From assembly GCA_947507875.1 (NCBI GenBank), contig CANNQP010000021.1, positions 1 through 64,000 of the forward strand: DNA of 64,000 nt, written 5' to 3'. The DNA is from Verrucomicrobiaceae bacterium. Lineage in GTDB: Bacteria > Verrucomicrobiota > Verrucomicrobiia > Verrucomicrobiales > Verrucomicrobiaceae. Made by a program: the position numbers and the translations under genes. The notes beneath the pieces were generated by a model. The model did not search any database, had not been told where the DNA came from, and saw only the letters and a program-made list of their open reading frames with translations. Shown in pieces: positions 18,198 to 26,527 of the stretch (position 1 is its first letter; each line of letters opens with the position of its first letter).

Positions 18198-19402
18198 TGA
18201 AGCCGAAAATCATCAAGACCGAAGCCGAGTATGAGCAGGCGCTCGCACGCCTGGACGTCATCTTCGACGCGGATCCTGACACGCCAGATGGCGATGAGGC
18301 GGAACTGCTGACCGCGCTGATCGAGATGTATGAGGAGAAGGTGTATCCCATGGGGATGCCGAGCCCGCTGGAGGCGATCAAATTCCGCATGGAGCAGGCC
18401 GGGCTGAAGGCGAAGGATCTGATCCCTTACATCGGCAGCGCCTCCAAGGTCTCTGAGGTGCTGGCAGGCAAGCGGGCGCTGAGCCTGACGATGATGCGCA
18501 ATCTGGTGAAGCTGGGCATTCCCGCCGAGGTGCTGCTGCAAGAAGAGGGAGCCAAGCTGCCCTCTGACGCGGCCCTCCAGCAGGGGAAACACTTCCCCGT
18601 GGCAGAGATGCTCAAGCGCGGGTGGTTCACCCATTTCCAAGGGACGGTGGCGGAGGCGAAGAGCCAGCTCGAAGACCTGTTGAATCTCTTTGTGGGCAAG
18701 CTGGGACCGAATGCCCTGATCCCCGCCCTGAACCGCCAGCATGTGCGTAATGGTGGCAATCATGATGAGCACGCGCTGACCGCCTGGCGCATCCGCGTGG
18801 CGACACTGGCGCTACGGGAGTCCCTGCCTGCCTACAAGCCCGGCACGGTGAATGCCGACTTCCTCAAAGAACTGGCCCGCCTGAGCTACCTGGCCGATGG
18901 CCCGAAGCTGGCGAAGGAATTCCTCAACAAGAGCGGCATCCACCTCATCTTTGAGCGGCATCTACCCAAGACGCATCTGGACGGAGCAGCGCTCAAGCTG
19001 CCAGACGGCTCCCCGGTGGTGGCCTTGACACTGCGGCATGACCGGCTGGACAATTTCTGGTTCACCCTCTTCCACGAGCTGGCCCATGTAGCCCTGCATC
19101 TGGACAAGGACGGGGTGGAGGCCTTCTTCGATGACCTGACGGAAGGCAGCAAGAAGGACAAGTGCGAGAAGGAAGCCGACAAACTGGCCTCCGAAACGCT
19201 GATACCCGAAGCAGAGTGGAAAGCGGCAAAGCTCACCAAGAAATCTCCGCCTGGAGCCGTGCTGGCTTTTGCCCAATCCCTGCGCATCAGCCCGGCCATT
19301 CCCGCCGGACGTGTGCGCTACGAATCGAAGAGCTACACTGTCTTCAAACCGCTGATCGGCGGCGGGAAGCTGCGTCCGATGTTTGGCGTCCAGGGAAACT
19401 GA
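18197..19402 (+). CDS. HigA-like antitoxin fused to an ImmA/IrrE metallopeptidase
   Basis: 401 residues. The N-terminal part (about 1-120) is HigA-like: a helical lead, then an HTH region with PLEAIKFRMEQAGLKAKDL and SKVSEVLAGKRALSLTMMRNL. The C-terminal half is an ImmA/IrrE-type zinc peptidase with HELAH at 293-297, a downstream acidic stretch and KEADKLASETLIPE, which supplies the third ligand region. Classical HigA is only about 100-140 residues. Family knowledge: ImmA-type peptidases cleave partner repressors under stress, so the protein may cut its own or another regulator and release HigB. This is inference. One base overlaps higB, and hsdR follows after 3 bp. Confidence 0.85.
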   Translation: MKPKIIKTEAEYEQALARLDVIFDADPDTPDGDEAELLTALIEMYEEKVYPMGMPSPLEAIKFRMEQAGLKAKDLIPYIGSASKVSEVLAGKRALSLTMMRNLVKLGIPAEVLLQEEGAKLPSDAALQQGKHFPVAEMLKRGWFTHFQGTVAEAKSQLEDLLNLFVGKLGPNALIPALNRQHVRNGGNHDEHALTAWRIRVATLALRESLPAYKPGTVNADFLKELARLSYLADGPKLAKEFLNKSGIHLIFERHLPKTHLDGAALKLPDGSPVVALTLRHDRLDNFWFTLFHELAHVALHLDKDGVEAFFDDLTEGSKKDKCEKEADKLASETLIPEAEWKAAKLTKKSPPGAVLAFAQSLRISPAIPAGRVRYESKSYTVFKPLIGGGKLRPMFGVQGN

Positions 19403-19405
19403 AGC

Positions 19406-22400
19406 ATGAAGACCGACACCTCCGAAAAAGGCCTCGAAACCCTGATCATGCGCCACATGACCGGGGTGGATGGCTTGCCCTCTGGCAGCGGTGCCACCGT
19501 GGCGGATCCGAAAGCCTCTGCCAAGGGAAGCGGATGGATCGCCGGGAGTGACGCCACCTATGACCGGGAGTTCGCGGTGGATACGGAGCAGCTTTTCGCC
19601 TTTCTGATCGCCACGCAGCCGGAGGAATGGGCGAAGCTGGGAATCGCCAACTTCAAGGACAAGGAAGGCATGGCGCGGCAGAAGTTCCTAGCGCGGCTGC
19701 AAGGGGAGATAACCCGGCGCGGAACGATTGATGTGCTGCGGACCGGGATCAAACACGGGCCGCTGCACTTTGACCTCTTTTACGGCAAGCCCTCGGCGGA
19801 GAACAACAAAGCCGTGGAGCGCCATGCGAAGAACCGCTTCAGCATCACGCGGCAACTGCACTTCAGTCGGGAGAACAAGCGCTCGCTGGATCTTTGTGCC
19901 TTCATCAACGGGCTGCCTGTCATCACCTTTGAACTGAAGAACAGCCTGACCAAGCAGACGGTCGAGGACGCCATCGAGCAATACAAACGCGACCGCGATC
20001 CGCGCGAGACGCTGTTTGAGTTTGGCCGCTGCGTCGTCCACTTCGCCGTGGATGACCATGAGGTGGCGATGTGTACTGCTCTCAAAGGCACGAAGGGAAT
20101 GGCGAAGGATTCATGGTTCCTGCCTTTCAATCAGGGCTGGAACGATGGTGCGGGCAATCCACCAAACCAGGACGGCATAAAGACGGACTACCTGTGGAAG
20201 CGCATCCTCACCCCGGAGCGGCTGACGGAAATTCTGGAGAACTATGCGCAGGTCGTGGAGGAGATTCACCCGAAGACCGGCAAGAAGAAGCAGGTTCAGA
20301 TCTTCCCCCGCTACCATCAGCTCGATGTGGTGCGAATGATCCTGGCCGACGTGATGGAACACGGCCCCGGCAAGCGCTACCTGATCCAGCACAGCGCGGG
20401 CAGCGGGAAGTCGAACAGCATCGCGTGGCTGGCGCATCAGTTGATCAGCCTCACCAAAGACGGAAAGGCCGTCTTTGATTCCATCATCGTCATCACCGAC
20501 CGCCGCATCCTCGACAAACAGATCCGCGAAACGATCAAGGGCTTTGCCCAAGTCGGTAGTGTGATTGGCGCGGTGAAGGAAGGCGCTGGCTCTTCCAAGA
20601 CCGAGCAGCTCACGAAGTATCTAAAGGACGGTAAAAAGCTGATCATCTCCACGGTGCAAACCTTTCCCTTCGTGCTCGACAGCATTGGCGATGAGCATCG
20701 CGGCGGGAAGTTTGCCATCATCATCGACGAGGCTCACTCCAGCCAGAGCGGAAAGACTTCCTCCGCCGTCAGCCAAGTGGTGGCGGACAGCGAGGACGAG
20801 ATCAACGACGCGCTAGAAGAGCGGATCAAAAAGAAAAAGCTCGCCAAGAACGCCAGCTACTTCGCCTTCACCGCCACGCCGAAGAACAAAACGCTGGAGA
20901 TGTTTGGCGTGCCTTATTCCGAAGGCGGTGAGGTGAAGCACCGCCCGTTCCATGGTTACACGATGAAGCAGGCCATTCAGGAAGGCTTCATCCTCGATGT
21001 GCTGAAACACTACACGCCGGTGGCGAGCTACTACCGCCTAGCCAAAACAGTGGAAGGCGACCCCGAGTATGATGTGAAGAAGGCCCGCAAGAAGCTGCGA
21101 GTCTATGTGGAGAGCCACAGCAAGGCCATCCGCGACAAGGCCGAGATCATGGTGGACCACTTCCTCGAACAGGTGATTGGCCAAAACAAGATCGGCGGCC
21201 AAGCTCGTGCCATGGTGGTGACTGGCAGCATCCAGCGAGCCATCGAGTATTTCCACGCCTTCAACACCTACCTCACCGAGATCAAAAGCCAGTATCGCCC
21301 CATCGTCGCATTTTCCGGTGAGCCGGAATACAAGGGCGAGAAGGTGACCGAGTCCAAACTGAACGGATTCCCAAGTGGGGAGATTGCGGACCGGATTCAA
21401 GAAGACCCGTATCGCTTCCTGATCTGCGCGGACAAGTTCCAAACTGGCTATGACGAGCCACTGCTGCACACGATGTATGTGGATAAGGCGCTGAGTGGCA
21501 TCAAAGCCGTGCAGACTCTCTCCCGCCTCAATCGGGCACACCCGAAGAAGCACGATGTCTTCGTTCTCGACTTCCAGAACGACACGAAACTCATTGAGGA
21601 ATCTTTTGCCGACTACTACCGGACCACCATCCTCAGCAAGGAAACGGACCCGAACAAACTCCACACCCTGAAGGGAGAGCTGGATAAGTATCAGGTCTAT
21701 TCCCCAGAGCAGGTCGATGAGTTCGTCGAACTGTATCTGAGCGGCAAGATCGTGGATAAAGTCCACCCGATCCTCGACGTGTGCCGGGATGTTTACATCA
21801 ACGACCTCGACGAAGACGGGCAGGTAGATTTCAAAGGTAAGGCAAAGGCCTTCACCCGTGCCTATGACTTCCTCGCCACCATTCTGCCGTATGGCGTGAA
21901 GGATTGGGAGAAGCTCTCAATCTTCCTCAATTTCCTGATCAGCAAGCTGCCTGCACCCAAAGAGGAAGACCTTGCCAAAGGCATTCTCGAATCCATCGAC
22001 ATGGATAGCTATCGCGCCGAGAAGAAGGCCATGGTGGCGATTGCTCTGCCTGATAAGGATGCGGAGATCGAACCTGTGCCAACCTCAGGCGGAGGCCACA
22101 AAGCGGAGCCTGAGATGGATAAGCTTTCAAACATCGTGAAGGCCTTCAACGATATGTATGGAGGTCTATTCGCCGACGCGAAGCGAATGGAGAAGCGCAT
22201 CACCGACGAGATTCCGAAGAAGGTGGCGGCCGACGAGAAGTATCAGAACGCGAAGAAGAACTCCGACCGGCAGAATGCCAAGATCGAGCACGACAAAGCG
22301 CTCAAACGAGTCATCACCGCGCTCTTTAAGGACGACGCCCAACTCTTCAAGCAGTTCCAAGACAACGAATCCTTCCGCAACTGGCTCACCGATACTGTGT

Positions 22401-22423
22401 TCGGGATGACTTATGAGGAGTAG
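19406..22423 (+). CDS. hsdR: type I restriction endonuclease subunit
   Basis: 1005 residues. N-terminal PD-(D/E)xK nuclease: Asp162 (DLCAFINGLP), then FELKNS with Glu176 and Lys178. Superfamily 2 translocase: Walker A AGSGKS starting about residue 331, DEAH at 441-444, TATPKN near 495, and the later helicase motif FQTGYDEPLL and TLSRLNRAHP. The C-terminal helical region ends FRNWLTDTVFGMTYEE. HsdR translocates DNA and cuts unmodified molecules at a distance when bound to HsdM2S. Last gene of the operon, 3 bp after the HigA fusion and about 6.5 kb downstream of hsdM, an unusual separation. Confidence 0.95.
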   Translation: MKTDTSEKGLETLIMRHMTGVDGLPSGSGATVADPKASAKGSGWIAGSDATYDREFAVDTEQLFAFLIATQPEEWAKLGIANFKDKEGMARQKFLARLQGEITRRGTIDVLRTGIKHGPLHFDLFYGKPSAENNKAVERHAKNRFSITRQLHFSRENKRSLDLCAFINGLPVITFELKNSLTKQTVEDAIEQYKRDRDPRETLFEFGRCVVHFAVDDHEVAMCTALKGTKGMAKDSWFLPFNQGWNDGAGNPPNQDGIKTDYLWKRILTPERLTEILENYAQVVEEIHPKTGKKKQVQIFPRYHQLDVVRMILADVMEHGPGKRYLIQHSAGSGKSNSIAWLAHQLISLTKDGKAVFDSIIVITDRRILDKQIRETIKGFAQVGSVIGAVKEGAGSSKTEQLTKYLKDGKKLIISTVQTFPFVLDSIGDEHRGGKFAIIIDEAHSSQSGKTSSAVSQVVADSEDEINDALEERIKKKKLAKNASYFAFTATPKNKTLEMFGVPYSEGGEVKHRPFHGYTMKQAIQEGFILDVLKHYTPVASYYRLAKTVEGDPEYDVKKARKKLRVYVESHSKAIRDKAEIMVDHFLEQVIGQNKIGGQARAMVVTGSIQRAIEYFHAFNTYLTEIKSQYRPIVAFSGEPEYKGEKVTESKLNGFPSGEIADRIQEDPYRFLICADKFQTGYDEPLLHTMYVDKALSGIKAVQTLSRLNRAHPKKHDVFVLDFQNDTKLIEESFADYYRTTILSKETDPNKLHTLKGELDKYQVYSPEQVDEFVELYLSGKIVDKVHPILDVCRDVYINDLDEDGQVDFKGKAKAFTRAYDFLATILPYGVKDWEKLSIFLNFLISKLPAPKEEDLAKGILESIDMDSYRAEKKAMVAIALPDKDAEIEPVPTSGGGHKAEPEMDKLSNIVKAFNDMYGGLFADAKRMEKRITDEIPKKVAADEKYQNAKKNSDRQNAKIEHDKALKRVITALFKDDAQLFKQFQDNESFRNWLTDTVFGMTYEE

Positions 22424-22672
22424 CCAAGCAAACCAGTTCAAGATAATAATGTCCTCCCCTCTGAGAGATTGTCATCACACCTGAAGAAGGTATTGGCCCA
22501 GGCGGAACTGCTGTACGCTAATGGGGTGTGCTCCTCAGCTTCTATCCCCCCTATCCCCCCCCTGACGGGTGGAAATTGGGGCTTTTCGTGTCGTTTTCAG
22601 TCACTCAAGTTGGGTTGAATGAGGGCGGCAGGGGACACCTTCTTGGAAGGGCGGGAATCCATGGAATTCCTT

Positions 22673-22699
22673 GAATAAGACCACCTTCGTAAGGTGGTC
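22673..22699 (-). terminator. hairpin at the 3' end of the tRNA-Pro locus
   Basis: Perfect 9-bp stem GACCACCTT/AAGGTGGTC (22679-22687 with 22691-22699, 3-nt loop), followed on the minus strand by TTATTC. The stem incorporates the tRNA CCA end, as seen for many tRNA genes with immediate terminators. It suggests the tRNA locus is, or was, transcribed as a single-gene unit. Confidence 0.6.
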
Positions 22700-22837
22700 G
22701 GGCTGGCGGGATTTTCCCGCTTGGCGGGCCCTGCGGTATGGCCTTCGGCTTGTGTGATCGCGCTGTCGCGCCAGGCAGTCGAACCCACGACTTCTTCGTC
22801 CCGAACGAAGCGCTCTACCAGGCTGAGCCACAGCCCG
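22695..22837 (-). tRNA. tRNA-Pro(CGG) gene split in the T-loop by 66 nt
   Basis: Reading the minus strand from 22837: acceptor CGGGCTG, D-arm GCTC/GAGC, anticodon arm CTTCG/CGAAG with loop TTCGGGA (anticodon CGG), variable AAGTC, T-stem GTGGG, then TTCGA. At that point 66 unrelated bases follow (22713-22778). The tRNA resumes with AT, the T-stem partner CCCGC (one G-T pair), acceptor CAGCCCG pairing perfectly with the 5' strand, A73 and encoded CCA (22695-22697). Removing the insertion gives a canonical 77-nt tRNA-Pro. Whether the copy is functional (insertion removed) or dead cannot be told. Standard tRNA finders may miss it. Confidence 0.85.
22713..22778 (-). other. structured 66-nt insertion inside tRNA-Pro
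   Basis: On the minus strand the insert starts CTGCC and ends GGGAAA. It contains several short hairpins: CGCG-ACAG-CGCG, GCC-GAA-GGC, CCCGC-CAA-GCGGG, and a possible closing pair CCTG/CAGG. CCCGCCA occurs both inside the insert and in the tRNA 3' half, so the GCGGG of the insert could pair with either. There is no coding potential. It could be a palindromic mobile element, a scar of an excised element, or a removable intervening sequence. Confidence 0.6.
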
Positions 22838-22990
22838 AATCTGACATGATGGATGACCGATTCGGTAGTTTGAACCCATGCTGAAATACTGATAATCGCG
22901 GTGATCTCGTCAAGTGAGGAGCTAGACGAAGCTGTAGACAACGGACGATGCTTGGCAGCTACCTGCCACATAATCGCTCACCCAGCCAGT

Positions 22991-24304
22991 TCACCAGACC
23001 TCTTGCACGGCGTGATGATCGTGACGACTCCAAGAGGCCTGCACGACGCTGATGTTGCGCGTGGCGAAGGCGGACTCGCAGTACTTGAGGTAGTAGTTCC
23101 ACTTGCGAAGGAAGGTCTCGCTGAAGCCCTGTTGCCTGACTTCATCGAGCTTGGCATTGAAGTTCAGATACCACTCGCTCATGGTCCGGGCGTAGCTGGC
23201 CCCGAGGTCTTCCAGGGCGAGTGGGCAGAGCTTGCTGGTGCGTTGGATGGCCTGATTGACTCGACCAATCGCCAGAAGCAGGGACCCAGGGAAGATGTGC
23301 TTTTGAATCCAATCGACGCCTTTGGCGAGCTGGCGGTAGTTGTGATCGGGCACGGTGATCATTTGCACCGCGAGGATGCCATGAGGCGCGAGCAAGTCGG
23401 CGCACTTGCCGAAGTAGGTTTCGAGGTACTTTTCTCCGACGGCTTCGAGCATTTCGATGGAAGCGATTTTATCAAACTGTCCCTGAATGTGGCGGTAGTC
23501 CTGCAGACGCACTTCGACTCGATGTTCCAGCCCTGCGGCTTGGATGCGTTGGCAGGCTTCGCGATATTGCTCTTGAGAGATGGTCACGGCCGTGACGCGG
23601 CAGCCATACTTGCCAGCCGCGTAGAGGCTGAAGCCGCCCCATCCACAACCAATCTCGAGGACGTGATCCGTGGGCTTGAGCTTTAGCTTCTCGCACAGCG
23701 CCTCGTATTTGGCGAGCTGCGCTTCCTGGAGGCTTTGATCCTGGCGGGTGTATTTGGCAGAGGAGTAGGTCAGGGTCGGATCGAGCCAGAGCTTGTAAAA
23801 ATCGTTCCCGAGGTCGTAGTGCTCTTGAATGTTCCGGCGGCTGGTTTTGACCGAATTGGGCCGCATGAGGTGCTGGATGCGATTTGCCACACGCAGGAAG
23901 CCGATGAGTCGGAAGCGCTGGGAGGAGCCCTTGAGCTTGGGAGAAGACTGGATGTTGATGATGAACCAATCGAGCACCGCACGAAGGTCGGAGGTATCCC
24001 ACCAACCCTGGGTGTAGGCCTCGCCCAAGCCAACGCCTCCGTAGCGCGCGAGATGGACAAAGAAGGACAAGGGCTGCTGGATCTGCATCTGCGCCTGAGG
24101 CCCTGAATCGGTCGCCTGACCGAAGACGAGCTTTTCGCCATCAGGCAGGTGCATGACCAGGCAGCCCTGGGTGAACTGGCGCAGGGCCTTCACGACCAAC
24201 CAGCGATGCAGACAACGGCGGGAAACGGCAAGGGCAAATCGGCTGCAATGGGGGGGCATGTCCAGGGTTGCCTCATCGGCCGGAATGGAAAGCGTAGGAG
24301 TCAT
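22991..24304 (-). CDS. cyclopropane-fatty-acid-synthase-type methyltransferase
   Basis: 437 residues of the Cfa family: lipid-binding N-domain, EHYDLGNDFY at 161-170, the SAM motif VLEIGCGWGGF at 215-225, and later SIEMLEAVGEKYL and SWSRHDHH. Enzymes of this family add a methylene or methyl from SAM to double bonds of phospholipid acyl chains at the membrane surface. Where many Cfa proteins have a Cys (YSCAYF) this one reads YSSAKY, as in paralogues encoded with an amine oxidase and DUF1365. It overlaps the DUF1365 gene by 4 bp and is the last gene of a three-gene minus-strand operon. The product could be cyclopropane, methyl-branched or furan-type acyl chains; the gene context does not decide. 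Confidence 0.92.
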   Translation of the reverse strand: MTPTLSIPADEATLDMPPHCSRFALAVSRRCLHRWLVVKALRQFTQGCLVMHLPDGEKLVFGQATDSGPQAQMQIQQPLSFFVHLARYGGVGLGEAYTQGWWDTSDLRAVLDWFIINIQSSPKLKGSSQRFRLIGFLRVANRIQHLMRPNSVKTSRRNIQEHYDLGNDFYKLWLDPTLTYSSAKYTRQDQSLQEAQLAKYEALCEKLKLKPTDHVLEIGCGWGGFSLYAAGKYGCRVTAVTISQEQYREACQRIQAAGLEHRVEVRLQDYRHIQGQFDKIASIEMLEAVGEKYLETYFGKCADLLAPHGILAVQMITVPDHNYRQLAKGVDWIQKHIFPGSLLLAIGRVNQAIQRTSKLCPLALEDLGASYARTMSEWYLNFNAKLDEVRQQGFSETFLRKWNYYLKYCESAFATRNISVVQASWSRHDHHAVQEVW

Positions 24305-25113
24305 GGCGGGCTAGATGGCGCGAGGCTAGAGTGGGGTCGATACAGATCACGCTGAAGATCAGGCCTGGCGCTTTTTTGATGAAAGGCAATGTTCTGCTTC
24401 CACAATAAAAAAGCCTGCCAGTGAATCTTGAGAATAACCTGGAGAGTCAAGGCTGGATAACGAAAACAGAACCATGCCAGACGCATGTCAGTCAGCGAAC
24501 GACGAGTGCCATGAATCCAACTGACGAGGACTTTTTGTCCGTCCAGAAGGTCGTCGATGTGGATTTTGATTCCATCGTCGGGCACCTGAAGTTGAAAATG
24601 AAACGAGGTGTCTAGGGAGGAGAAGGGGGAGACGTAAAAGTGCTTGGGCATGACCGCCTCGAACTTCCCAGGGCTGGACGGAGTCTCCAGGAGGTAGGGC
24701 TTCATCTCCTGGAACGTGTTCGTGACCTCACAGAGTGCATGGCGCACCTGCCCCTGAGCATCATAGAGAAAGTAAAAGCAAACCGGATTGAAAAGGTAAC
24801 CCAGCACTCGGGGGAAGGTCACGAGGCGAATGCTCCAGTCTTCTGGCAAAGGAAGCCCGTGCTTCTCACGCAACCATTTTTGCAAATTCAGCCGCAGATT
24901 GCCTGCCCCTAAATCGAGGTGATCTTCATCATAAAACGAAAAGACATTCGGCCCTGCGAAGCTGAACAATTTCAACTGGCGATGGAGCTGCGGCAGTTCA
25001 TCCAACCACAAGTCCATGAAGAAGACTTGGTAACGAAAGCCGTGACGCTTGGGGGCAAGGCGCTCATGCACGACCTCACACTCATAAAGGCCTGATTTTA
25101 ACGCAGCGTCCAT
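24301..25113 (-). CDS. DUF1365 family protein
   Basis: 270 residues with the DUF1365 pattern: start LKSGLYECEVVHERLAPKRH, FRYQVFFMDLWLDEL, NVFSFYDEDHLD, LVTFPRVLGYLFNPVCFYFL, EVTNTFQEMKPYLL, and KHFYVSPFSSLDTSFHFQL. The biochemical role of the family is not established. It is repeatedly found between an FAD-dependent amine oxidase-like protein and a Cfa-type methyltransferase, as here, so a role in acyl-chain modification is likely. Start and stop overlap both neighbours, indicating translational coupling. Confidence 0.9.
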   Translation of the reverse strand: MDAALKSGLYECEVVHERLAPKRHGFRYQVFFMDLWLDELPQLHRQLKLFSFAGPNVFSFYDEDHLDLGAGNLRLNLQKWLREKHGLPLPEDWSIRLVTFPRVLGYLFNPVCFYFLYDAQGQVRHALCEVTNTFQEMKPYLLETPSSPGKFEAVMPKHFYVSPFSSLDTSFHFQLQVPDDGIKIHIDDLLDGQKVLVSWIHGTRRSLTDMRLAWFCFRYPALTLQVILKIHWQAFLLWKQNIAFHQKSARPDLQRDLYRPHSSLAPSSPP

Positions 25114-26384
25114 GGATCACCCCCCAAAAGCTGGGCTGAGGCTGCGATGGCGGACATGAAGCCGTCTTCATGAAATCCGTAGCGGGTCCAGGCACCCGCA
25201 AACAAGGTTTGCGTGTCACGAGAGGCGGCCAAGAGCTCAGGAACACGCTTCTGAGAGTCGATCGCCTTCAGATCAAAGAGCGGATGCTCATAATCGATCG
25301 TCTTCAGGATCTTTGAAGGTGCGATCCCTTCCGCACCATTGATCGAGACGAAATAGTCGGTCTTTTCGGAAACCCCTTGCAGGCTATTCATCCAGTAGTG
25401 CGTGCTCGGCTGAATCTGTCCGTTCTTGTCCTCTTCAATCCGGTAATTCCAAGACGCCCAGCATCTGCGCGTGGAAGGCATCACGGAAGCATCCGTGTGC
25501 AAAACCGCCAAGTTGGGTTGGTAATGAAACAAGCCCAGGATTTCTGATTCCAGAGGTGTCGGATCCGCCAGGAGACGCAATGAAGTCGGGGCATGGGTGG
25601 CAAGAATGACCTGATCGAAGACCTCGGCCTCACCTTGCACCGGCTGAACGATGACTTGCCCCGCCTTTCTCTGAACCTGAGCGATCGGGCAATTCAGGCG
25701 AACGCGATCCTCAAAGAGTGGTTTCATCTTCCGCACGTATTGCTGAGAGCCCTCACAGACGGTCCACCATTGCTTGCGGGTGTTCATCGCCAAAAAGCCG
25801 TGATTGAACCAAAAGTGCATGAGGGTTCGTGCCGGAAACTCCAGCATGCGATCCGGTGGCGTGGACCACACAGCGCTGCCCATCGGGATGACGTAGAGAT
25901 CAAGGAAATCCTGGCCGTAACCACAAGCTTGGGCAAATTCACCCAAAGTCATTCTCTCGAACTTGGGGTCGTGCATCGCTTCGATGCAATGCGAGTTGAA
26001 GCGATGGATCTGCAACACGAACTTCCAGAAGCGGTAACTCAACAAGTTTTTGCGTTGACCAAACACCTTGGCCAAACCTCCGCCATTCCATTCATAACCG
26101 CTCTTTGCGTGAGACATGCTGAAGGACATGTTGGTCTTTTTGGTTTGGACCTGGAGTTCGTCGAACAGCCGGCAGAGCTGGGGATAGGTGTCGTGGTTAA
26201 AGACCATGAATCCCGTGTCGATCGGCCGCTGGACGCCATCTTCTTCGACCGTGACCGTGTTGGTGTGACCACCCAGATAGTTTGCTGCCTCAAAGAGGGT
26301 GAGGTCATACTTCTTGTGCAAAAAGTAAGCACAACCCAGCCCGGAAATGCCGGTGCCAATGATCGCAAGTCGGGGACGAGTCAT
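25098..26384 (-). CDS. FAD-dependent amine-oxidase-like oxidoreductase
   Basis: 428 residues from the ATG at 26382-26384, which places the dinucleotide-binding motif at the N-terminus: LAIIGTGISGLGCAYFL, then LFEAANYLGGHTNTV. A second FAD contact, IDTGFMVFNHDTYPQL, and the C-terminal LFAGAWTRYGFHEDGF match the NAD(P)/FAD amine-oxidase clan of uncharacterised desaturase-like proteins. The frame extends to 26513 but that part has no motif. It overlaps DUF1365 by 16 bp. Likely acts on lipid acyl chains with its operon partners (inference from conserved synteny; in some proteobacteria similar operons make furan fatty acids). Divergent from tilS. Confidence 0.88.
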   Translation of the reverse strand: MTRPRLAIIGTGISGLGCAYFLHKKYDLTLFEAANYLGGHTNTVTVEEDGVQRPIDTGFMVFNHDTYPQLCRLFDELQVQTKKTNMSFSMSHAKSGYEWNGGGLAKVFGQRKNLLSYRFWKFVLQIHRFNSHCIEAMHDPKFERMTLGEFAQACGYGQDFLDLYVIPMGSAVWSTPPDRMLEFPARTLMHFWFNHGFLAMNTRKQWWTVCEGSQQYVRKMKPLFEDRVRLNCPIAQVQRKAGQVIVQPVQGEAEVFDQVILATHAPTSLRLLADPTPLESEILGLFHYQPNLAVLHTDASVMPSTRRCWASWNYRIEEDKNGQIQPSTHYWMNSLQGVSEKTDYFVSINGAEGIAPSKILKTIDYEHPLFDLKAIDSQKRVPELLAASRDTQTLFAGAWTRYGFHEDGFMSAIAASAQLLGGDPWTLR

Positions 26385-26527
26385 GAGAAAGAGAAATAAG
26401 GCGCCAGAAGTTCGCTTCTCGCAAGCTTCTGGACTCAACCACTTCCTCGTGACATTCTCCAGCAAGATGACTCGTTTCTGCTTCCTGCCTGGGTCTCCCA
26501 AACAGGAGCGCACCTCATGATCTCAAG

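Noticed and set aside
22597..22971. Minus-strand frames translating to a proline-tRNA-like peptide (AVAQPGRALRSG)
   Set aside because: This is the well-known spurious translation of a tRNA-Pro gene; the region is annotated as the interrupted tRNA instead.
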